Assembly: GCF_036013745.1 (NCBI RefSeq)
Contig: NZ_CP107880.1
Coordinates: forward strand, 7,564,001 to 7,628,000
Origin: Streptomyces sp. NBC_00483
GTDB taxonomy: Bacteria; Actinomycetota; Actinomycetes; Streptomycetales; Streptomycetaceae
DNA: 64,000 bases
Direction of reading: 5' to 3'
The notes under the pieces are model-generated. The model had not been told where the DNA came from and did not search any database. It was given only the letters and a program-made list of their open reading frames with translations. Each line of letters begins with the position of its first letter. Positions within the stretch are counted from its first letter, which is position 1. The position numbers were made by a program, and so were the translations under genes. Positions 58,392-64,000 of this stretch are shown one piece after another.

Positions 58392-59443
58392 CGCAGGCGT
58401 CCGAAGCACCGTCGGCCGTGCAGCGAGCCGATGCCACCGCGGCCCCTCCGCCCCTCGTCGAGCCGCGACCGCTCGGCGGGGGCGACGCAGGAGCGCAGGA
58501 CGTACCGCGCCGCTGGCCCAAATCCTTCGCCCACCGGCTGACCGCACCGCTGCCGGGCCTGCGGGCCTTCGCCAGATTCGCCCGCGAGGGAGCGCTCCGG
58601 CCGCCCGCCGAGAGCCTCGCCGACATCCCGAACCTGCCCTTCGCACCGGGCCCGCTGCCGCAGGTCGACGCCCGTACGGCGGCCGTCACCTGGGTCGGGC
58701 ACGCCAGCTGGATCGTCCGCATCGGCGGCCTCACGGTCCTCACCGACCCCGTCTGGTCCCGCAAGATCCTCGGCACCCCGGCCAGGGTCACCCCCGCGGG
58801 CGTCGCCTGGAGCGCGCTGCCCCGCGTCGACGCCGTCGTCATCAGCCACAACCACTACGACCACCTGGACTGGCCGACCGTCAAAAGACTCCCGCGCGAC
58901 ACCCCGGTCCTCGTCCCCGCGGGCCTCGCCCGCTGGTTCACGCGGCGCGGCTTCACGCAGGTCACGGAGCTGGACTGGTGGGAGGCGGTGGAGATGAAGG
59001 GAGTCCGCTTCGACTTCGTGCCGGCCCACCACTGGTCCAAGCGCAGCCTCGTCGACACCTGCCGCACCCTGTGGGGCGGCTGGGTGCTCACCGACTCCGA
59101 GGGGCAGCGGATCTACTTCGCGGGCGACACCGGCTACGGCCACTGGTTCTCGCAGATCGGCCGCCGCTACCCGGGCATCGACCTCGCGCTGCTCCCCATC
59201 GGCGCGTACGACCCGCGCTGGTGGCTCAAGGACGTGCACTGCGACCCGGAGGACGCGGTGCGGGCGGTGCAGGACGTGGGCGCGCGCCGGATGGCGCCGA
59301 TGCACTGGGCGACGTTCCTGCTGTCGGCGGAACCGGTCCTCGAACCGCTGCACCGGCTGCGCGCCGCCTGGGACAAGGCGGGCCTCCCGCGCACGGCCCT
59401 GTGGGACGTGCCGGTGGGCGGCTCACGCGTGCTGACTGCCTGA
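58388..59443 (+). CDS. Metallo-beta-lactamase-fold hydrolase of the NAPE-PLD/UlaG group
   Basis: The 351-residue protein has a disordered N-terminus and an MBL domain from about residue 95. It carries HNHYDHLD (HxHxDH zinc motif at about 155), PAHHWSKR, FAGDTGYG (bridging Asp) and MHWATF (last His). This is the pattern of N-acylphosphatidylethanolamine phospholipase D-like and UlaG-like enzymes, so a phospholipid or lactone is a possible substrate. It is translationally coupled to the lysine-free aminotransferase homologue. Its last 21 bases overlap the convergent DedA gene. Confidence 0.88.
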   Translation: MTQASEAPSAVQRADATAAPPPLVEPRPLGGGDAGAQDVPRRWPKSFAHRLTAPLPGLRAFARFAREGALRPPAESLADIPNLPFAPGPLPQVDARTAAVTWVGHASWIVRIGGLTVLTDPVWSRKILGTPARVTPAGVAWSALPRVDAVVISHNHYDHLDWPTVKRLPRDTPVLVPAGLARWFTRRGFTQVTELDWWEAVEMKGVRFDFVPAHHWSKRSLVDTCRTLWGGWVLTDSEGQRIYFAGDTGYGHWFSQIGRRYPGIDLALLPIGAYDPRWWLKDVHCDPEDAVRAVQDVGARRMAPMHWATFLLSAEPVLEPLHRLRAAWDKAGLPRTALWDVPVGGSRVLTA

Positions 59444-60052
59444 CTCCCGCCCCCGCACCTTGCGCCACACACTCGGCACCGTGCTGACCAGCACCGTCAG
59501 CGCGACCGCCGCGACGACGCCCTGCCACGGCTCCGGGAAGAGGGAGCCGCCGAGGATGCCGATGACCTGGTACGTCGCCGCCCACGCGAGGCAGGCGGGG
59601 ACGTCGCCGCGGGCGAACTGCCGCAGCGGCATCTTCGCCATCAGGCAGGCCAGCATCACGGGGATCCGCCCCGCGGGCACGAGCCGCGACAGCACGAGCA
59701 CCATCACCCCGTGGTCGGCGAGCTTGTCCTGAGCCTGCGCGAGCCGCTCCTCAGGGGCCCGAGAACGGATCGCCTCAAGCCACTTCGACCCGTTTTTCGA
59801 GTGCATGCCGCGCCGCCCCAGCCAGTACAGGACGATGTCGCCGAGGAACGCGGCGAGCGCCGCCACCGCGAAGACGAACAGCAGCGAGAGCGGCGAGCTG
59901 TGGTGGAACGCGACGACCGCCGCGGAACTCACGAGCGCGCCGGTCGGAATGACCGGGACGAGCGCCCCGAGGAAGACGAGCAGGAACAACGAGGGGTAGC
60001 CGACGGCCTGTTGGGTCGTCTCGGGCGGCACCTGGGTGGCGGCGGAGAGCAT
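59423..60052 (-). CDS. DedA-family membrane protein
   Basis: The 209-residue integral membrane protein has four to five hydrophobic segments and the DedA motifs. FLGALVPVIPTGALVSSAAV opens the re-entrant region, FLGDIVLYWLGRR follows, and the conserved SRLVPAGRIPVMLACLMAKM contains the essential Arg residues. DedA proteins are thought to be proton-coupled lipid scramblases, including undecaprenyl-phosphate flippases. ATG 60052 is chosen; a GTG directly before it is equivalent. It overlaps the convergent MBL gene by 21 bases. Confidence 0.9.
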   Translation of the reverse strand: MLSAATQVPPETTQQAVGYPSLFLLVFLGALVPVIPTGALVSSAAVVAFHHSSPLSLLFVFAVAALAAFLGDIVLYWLGRRGMHSKNGSKWLEAIRSRAPEERLAQAQDKLADHGVMVLVLSRLVPAGRIPVMLACLMAKMPLRQFARGDVPACLAWAATYQVIGILGGSLFPEPWQGVVAAVALTVLVSTVPSVWRKVRGRESGSQHA

Positions 60053-60075
60053 CACCGGCGCGCTCCCGACCGAGG

Positions 60076-60165
60076 GGTTCCGGAGCGAAGGGATCTGAGG
60101 GGAAGGGACCCGGGCCGAAGGGTTCCGGGGCGAAGGGATCTGGGTCGACGGGACCCGGGGCGAAG
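60076..60165. repeat. Two copies of a 45-base super-repeat made of 15-base units
   Basis: Units GGTTCCGGAGCGAAG, GGATCTGAGGGGAAG and GGACCCGGGCCGAAG follow each other, and then the set of three recurs with few changes. The period of 15 keeps one frame open on the minus strand and would encode Pro/Ser/Arg pentapeptides joined to DedA. No start codon is found for such an extension. Confidence 0.85.
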
Positions 60166-60179
60166 GTTCGCGGGCCGTC

Positions 60180-60953
60180 TCATCCGGCCACCTCGGGACG
60201 TACGCTCTCGCCCTGGTCGAGCCGGTGCACCGCCACGCCCGGCGCGCGCAGCGCCGCCTGCCGGACGAACTCGTCGCCCGGCGCGTGGAACTCGTGCGGC
60301 CGCACCGCGTCCATGCCGATCGGCCAGTACGTCCCGTAGTGCACGGGCACCGCGCTGCGCGGGGCGATCCGGGCGAGCGCCTCGGCGGCCCGCCCCGCGT
60401 CGAGATGCCCAGAGCCGAGGTACGGACCCCAGCCGCCCACCGGCAGCAGCGCCACATCGACCTCGCCCACGGTCTCCGCCATGCCGTCGAAGAGCCCGGT
60501 GTCGCCCGCGAAGTACGTACGGGCCTCGCCGTTCACGACGTAGCCGAGCGCGGGGGCCATGTGCGGACCGACCGGGATCCTGCGCCCGTCGTGCTCGGCG
60601 CGGACCACCTCTATCGCCACGTGCCCGATCTCGACGCGCGCGCCCGCCTCCACCTCGATGATCTTCAGCGTGCGGAGCTTGCGCAGCGCGGGCACGGCGC
60701 GCGGGGCGCCCTTCGGCACGAGCACCCGCGTACCGGGCGCGAGTCGGGCGAGCGAGGGCACGTGCAGGTGGTCGGCGTGCAGGTGGGAGACCAGGACGAC
60801 GTCCGCCTCCGCCGCGCGCGGTGGCGGGGGCGCGCCGCGCCGACGGCGCAGATGTGCGAGGCGCCGCGCGAAGAGCGGATCCGTGAGGACGCGCGTGCCC
60901 GCGTCCTCGACGGTGCAGGTGGCATGACCCCACCAGGTGATCTCCACCGGCAC
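60180..60953 (-). CDS. Metallo-beta-lactamase-fold hydrolase (UlaG-like)
   Basis: The 257-residue protein is a compact MBL: ITWWGHATCTV at the start, SHLHADHLHVPS (HxHxDH) near residue 57, EHDGRRIPVG, FAGDTGLFDG and VPVHYGTYWP with later His ligands. It is distinct from the coupled MBL protein at 58.4 kb. The GTG at 60953 follows AAGGAGGAG. It lies upstream of DedA, with the 15-base repeats between. Confidence 0.88.
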   Translation of the reverse strand: MPVEITWWGHATCTVEDAGTRVLTDPLFARRLAHLRRRRGAPPPPRAAEADVVLVSHLHADHLHVPSLARLAPGTRVLVPKGAPRAVPALRKLRTLKIIEVEAGARVEIGHVAIEVVRAEHDGRRIPVGPHMAPALGYVVNGEARTYFAGDTGLFDGMAETVGEVDVALLPVGGWGPYLGSGHLDAGRAAEALARIAPRSAVPVHYGTYWPIGMDAVRPHEFHAPGDEFVRQAALRAPGVAVHRLDQGESVRPEVAG

Positions 60954-61042
60954 GCGCTCCTCCTTGTGCTCCTTCGGGCGACTCCCTTGAGCCTACGTGC
61001 AGGAGTAGGGTCGGGGCCGAAAGCTGTGGTGAGGGGGGACGC

Positions 61043-61468
61043 ATGGGGGCATCCGACGGGAGCGGCGAAGCGGTGCGGGTCGCGGCGATCGCCAGCCTGA
61101 TCCCGCTGGAGGAGCTGGACGCCGACCCCTTCCTGGTGGACTCGCGCAGCCAGCACGCCATGTGCGCGCGCTGGGCCGCCGAACGTGGGTATGTGGTCAC
61201 CCGCGAACTCCTGGTGCACGGGGTCCGTCCCGACCACGAGGTGCTGTGGGCGGACGTCGACGCGGGCCTCGTCGATGTGTTCGTCGCGCCCTGCGAGCGG
61301 GTTCTGCGGGCGGCGCTGCGGTCGGTCGACGCGTTCTCGGCGGAGTGCGAGCGGCGCGGTGTCCGCCTGGAGACGGCGGGGTTGGCGGAGCCGGCCTACG
61401 ACGCGGAAATGAAGGCGCGGGTCCACCGCCGCTTGTCGATGCCGACGGCGGGTTACGACGGCTGCTAG
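61043..61468 (+). CDS. Small protein resembling a decayed serine-recombinase N-terminal domain
   Basis: The 141-residue protein follows the layout of the resolvase catalytic domain: VRVAAIASLIPLEEL (first strand), SQHAMCARWAAERGYVVTREL, LWADVDAGLVDVFVAPCERVLR (DRxxR-like helix start) and FSAECERRGVRLET. The catalytic Ser usually found at the end of the first strand aligns with Ile here, and no DNA-binding C-domain follows. It is therefore unlikely to recombine DNA. It may be a repurposed or decaying domain; the resemblance is weak enough that an unrelated hypothetical protein is possible. Confidence 0.5.
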   Translation: MGASDGSGEAVRVAAIASLIPLEELDADPFLVDSRSQHAMCARWAAERGYVVTRELLVHGVRPDHEVLWADVDAGLVDVFVAPCERVLRAALRSVDAFSAECERRGVRLETAGLAEPAYDAEMKARVHRRLSMPTAGYDGC

Positions 61469-61505
61469 CCGCTGCCGCGTTTCGGCCCCACGTGCTCGAC
61501 GCCTC

Positions 61506-61616
61506 GGGGCTCCGCCCCGGACCCCGCTGCTCAATCGCCGCAGGGGCTTGATAGATCAACCCCCGCCGGCGTTTGAGGCGCGGGGTCCGGGGCGGAGCCC
61601 CGAGGCCGTAACGCCG
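61506..61616. repeat. Reverse plus forward pair of the dispersed repeat
   Basis: A reverse copy at 61506-61551 (GCTGCTCAATCGCCGCAGGG form) faces a forward copy at 61554-61616 (GCGTTTGAGGCGCGGGG form, ending CCGTAACGCCGG). The pair could act as a terminator for the preceding gene. Confidence 0.85.
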
Positions 61617-61675
61617 GGTGGGCGCAAAAGGTGTGAAACCCTGACCCCACGTGACCAAATGAGGGGAGCCGCAAC

Positions 61676-63844
61676 GTGGCCGGAGGCCGTTGGTGGAGGC
61701 GGGCCGGAAGCACCGCCTGGCGATCGGTCGCCGTCTGGGCGGCCTGCACGGTCACCATGATGGTCCTCGCAGGCCTGCTGCCCGACTTCAAGCTGACGTC
61801 CGACGACGGCGACAGCATGACCCGTATCGCCGTGACCGCCGCCCTCGGCGCCGCCGCCTTCGCCGTCCTCTCGGCCCTGGTGTGGCCGATCCTCGTACGC
61901 GCCCTGCTGCTCGTCCCCGCACTCGTCCTCGGCCTCGTCGTGTTCTTCCTCAACGGCGCCCTGCTGCTCATCGCGCTGCACCTCATCCCCGACGGCAGGG
62001 GAGAGGCAGGACCCGAGACCGCGGTCGTCGTGGCCGCGGTGATGTCGGCCGTGGCGTCGGCGGCCGGTGGTGCGCTGGCCGTCCGGGACGACGACGCGTA
62101 CCGCAGGCGCCTGTACCGGCTCGCCGACCGCAGGCGCCGCAGGGGCTCCGACGCCGACGCCACCTGCCCGCCCACCCCCGGCACCGTCTTCATCCAGCTC
62201 GACGGCGTCGGCCACGAGGTGCTGCGCCGCGCCGCACGCGACGACGTCATGCCGACGATCAACGGATGGCTGCGCGACGGCGGCCACCGCCTCACCCCGT
62301 GGCGCACCGACTGGTCGAGCCAGACCGGCGCCAGCCAGCTCGGCATCCTGCACGGATCCAATGACGACGTCCCGGCCTTCCGCTGGTACGAGAAGGACAC
62401 CGGCGAGACCCAGGTGTCCAACCGGCCCACCAGCGCCGCCGAGCTCCAGCGCCGCGCCGTCGCGCACACCGGCGACGGCGGCCTGCTCACCGTCGACGGC
62501 GCCAGCCGCGGCAACCTCTTCAGCGGCGGCGCCGAACAGGTCGCGCTCGTACTGTCCGTCGCCGCCCGGCGCGGCAAGGAGAACCGCTCGCGGGCCGGCT
62601 ACTTCGCCTACTTCTCCGACCCGGCGAACGCCGTCCGTACCGCGCTGTCGTTCTTCGCCGAGGTCGGCCGCGAGATCGGGCAGTCCACGCGGGCCCGCAT
62701 GTGCAAGGTGCGGCCGCGGATCGGGCGCGGTGGCCTGTACCCGTTCATCCGCGCCTTCGCGACCGTCGTCGAGCGGGACGTCGTCGTCGCGGCCGTCATC
62801 GGCGACATGCTCGCGGGCCGCAGCGCCGTCTACGCCGACCTCGTGGCCTACGACGAGGTGGCGCACCACTCGGGCCCGTTCGGCCGCGACGCGCAGAAGG
62901 TGCTCGAACGCCTCGACCGCTCGCTCGCGCTGCTCGTCAAGGTCGCCGACCACGCGCCGCGCCCGTACCGCATCGTCGTCCTCTCCGACCACGGGCAGAG
63001 CCCCGGCGAGACCTTCCGCGGCCGCTACGGGCTCACCCTTCAGGACCTCGTCCGCGCGGGCTGTGGGCTGCCCGTGCCGCGCAAGGCGGGGCGCACCCGC
63101 AGCGGCGCCGAGGCCCGCGCCGCCGTGCGGGCCGCGCTGCACCGGCCCGTCGAGGAGGGCGCGGGCAAGGGAAAGCGCAGCGAACCGATCGTGCTGGCCT
63201 CCGGCAACCTCGGCCTCGTCTCGTTCCCCGACGTCCCGCACCGCATGACCCGCGAGGAGATCGACGCCCGCAACCCCGCCCTGCTGCCGACCCTCGCCAA
63301 CCACCCCGGCATCGGCTTCCTCCTCGTACGCAGCGAAGAGCACGGCGCGGTCGTGCTCGGGGCGCGGGGCGCGGAGGTGCCGCTGGCCGAGCTGGCCGAC
63401 GGCGAGGGGCCGCTCGCCGACTTCGGTCCCGGCGCCGCCGACGCCGTGCGCCGCACCGACTCCTTCCCGCACACCGCCGACATCATGGTCAACTCCATGT
63501 ACGACCCGGTGGAGGGCGAGGTCCTCGCCTTCGAGGAGCAGATCGGCTCGCACGGCGGGCTCGGCGGCGCCCAGAGCCGGCCGTTCCTGCTCTCGCCCGC
63601 GGAGCTGTCGGAGCCGGTGCCGGAGGTCGAGGCCCTGGTCGGCGCCGAGCAGGTGCACCAGGTGCTGCGCCGCTGGCTGACCGAGGGACACGGACCGCAG
63701 ATCCCGATGCGGGTCGTGCCGCTGTCCCTGGACCCACCTGCGACGAAGCGGCTGGAACGGCCCGTGGAGAATTCCCTACGGCGCGAGCCCGGCGGTGCAT
63801 CATTTGCGGCCACGCCCCCCGAGCCGCAGGACAATTCCGCCTGA
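61676..63844 (+). CDS. Membrane-anchored alkaline-phosphatase-superfamily protein with holin-like N-terminus
   Basis: The 722-residue protein begins with four transmembrane helices (about 15-135, for example WRSVAVWAACTVTMMVLAGLL and ALLLVPALVLGLVVFFLNGA), like the four-helix phage-holin/DUF360-type membrane domain. The rest is a phosphodiesterase/phosphatase domain: VFIQLDGVGHEVLRRA (first metal Asp), WSSQTGASQLGILHG (nucleophile Thr/Ser region), DLVAYDEVAHHSGP and VLSDHGQSPG (metal Asp/His), and SHGGLGGAQSRPFLL at the C-terminus. It could act on lipid-linked or envelope phosphates. The GTG start follows GAGGGGAG. Confidence 0.85.
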   Translation: MAGGRWWRRAGSTAWRSVAVWAACTVTMMVLAGLLPDFKLTSDDGDSMTRIAVTAALGAAAFAVLSALVWPILVRALLLVPALVLGLVVFFLNGALLLIALHLIPDGRGEAGPETAVVVAAVMSAVASAAGGALAVRDDDAYRRRLYRLADRRRRRGSDADATCPPTPGTVFIQLDGVGHEVLRRAARDDVMPTINGWLRDGGHRLTPWRTDWSSQTGASQLGILHGSNDDVPAFRWYEKDTGETQVSNRPTSAAELQRRAVAHTGDGGLLTVDGASRGNLFSGGAEQVALVLSVAARRGKENRSRAGYFAYFSDPANAVRTALSFFAEVGREIGQSTRARMCKVRPRIGRGGLYPFIRAFATVVERDVVVAAVIGDMLAGRSAVYADLVAYDEVAHHSGPFGRDAQKVLERLDRSLALLVKVADHAPRPYRIVVLSDHGQSPGETFRGRYGLTLQDLVRAGCGLPVPRKAGRTRSGAEARAAVRAALHRPVEEGAGKGKRSEPIVLASGNLGLVSFPDVPHRMTREEIDARNPALLPTLANHPGIGFLLVRSEEHGAVVLGARGAEVPLAELADGEGPLADFGPGAADAVRRTDSFPHTADIMVNSMYDPVEGEVLAFEEQIGSHGGLGGAQSRPFLLSPAELSEPVPEVEALVGAEQVHQVLRRWLTEGHGPQIPMRVVPLSLDPPATKRLERPVENSLRREPGGASFAATPPEPQDNSA

Positions 63845-63934
63845 TTTGGAGCGCGGCGGGAGCCCACCGGACCATGGGCCCCGCCATCCGGCGATCCCGC
63901 GGTGGCCCAGCACAATCGAGAGGCACTTCCCCCC

Positions 63935-64000
63935 ATGCTCGACACCGGGACTGCCCCCGCTCCCGAGACGGCTCCGGCAGCGGACGAGGACCAGAACCAG
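63935..64000 (+). CDS. Start of a further gene, cut by the window end
   Basis: An ATG at 63935 opens a frame that stays open to the last base (22 codons, Ala/Pro/Glu-rich, no recognisable domain). A GAGAGG element lies 11 bases upstream. The product cannot be named. Confidence 0.4.
   Translation, partial: MLDTGTAPAPETAPAADEDQNQ

Overview
The window is chromosomal DNA of a Streptomyces, or a very close actinomycete. Coding regions are about 70% G+C with strongly GC-biased third positions. GTG starts and ATGA/GTGA stop-start overlaps are frequent. The gene content (ethylmalonyl-CoA operon, gvpO-A-F-G-Y-Z-J-L-S-K cluster, SpoIIE-type phosphatase with a fused ATPase, SigB/F-type sigma factor, Rv2578c-type radical SAM protein) and the many copies of a short GC-rich intergenic repeat fit Streptomyces. 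No tRNA, rRNA, CRISPR array, transposase or replication origin was seen.

Layout. (1) 1-942: phospholipid synthesis, pssA (cut by the window edge) and psd. (2) 1137-7266: a five-gene operon read leftwards, ccr-ecm-mcl-mch-mcd. These are the core steps of the ethylmalonyl-CoA pathway, which turns acetyl-CoA or crotonyl-CoA into glyoxylate, propionyl-CoA and methylmalonyl-CoA precursors. A candidate ccr promoter sits inside an inverted repeat 240 bp upstream. A TetR regulator and a duplicated 3-hydroxyacyl-CoA dehydrogenase follow and belong to the same C4-acyl-CoA theme. (3) 10812-16252: HEAT-repeat protein, RidA protein, radical SAM protein with a LexA-type SOS box, SRPBCC protein, and an MFS exporter carrying three extra beta-sandwich domains. 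(4) 16253-18656: 2.4 kb without a credible gene, built from nested tandem repeats including an exact 170-bp duplication. (5) 18657-32950: multidomain PP2C phosphatase, a methyltransferase, a peptidase gene set (M55, M20, S9, S66), a secreted S15-type hydrolase and small membrane or metabolic genes. (6) 33024-40728: two Tat-exported amidohydrolases with a GntR regulator, a VOC protein, then a translationally coupled holin-like / NDH-2-like / transketolase operon. (7) 40745-46827: dispersed repeats, a LigD fragment, and the ten-gene gas vesicle cluster. (8) 46876-56625: methyltransferase, PAP2-diacylglycerol kinase fusion, ABC-F ATPase, a stress-like operon (CBS, DJ-1/PfpI, baeRF) behind a SigB-type promoter, the sigma factor, and PAS/GAF and GAF-ANTAR sensors. 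(9) 56626-64000: a MITE-like palindrome, a lysine-free aminotransferase homologue coupled to a metallo-beta-lactamase-fold enzyme, DedA, a second MBL protein, a recombinase-like small protein, a membrane-anchored alkaline-phosphatase-superfamily protein and the start of one more gene.

Themes. The left part is carbon metabolism. The middle is peptide and amide catabolism. The right part looks like a stress and envelope neighbourhood around a SigB-like regulator. The most unusual items are the lysine-free aminotransferase homologue, the repeat-only 2.4 kb block, the gas vesicle cluster with highly charged accessory tails, the SOS-box radical SAM gene and the perfect 24-bp-ended palindrome at 56.7 kb.
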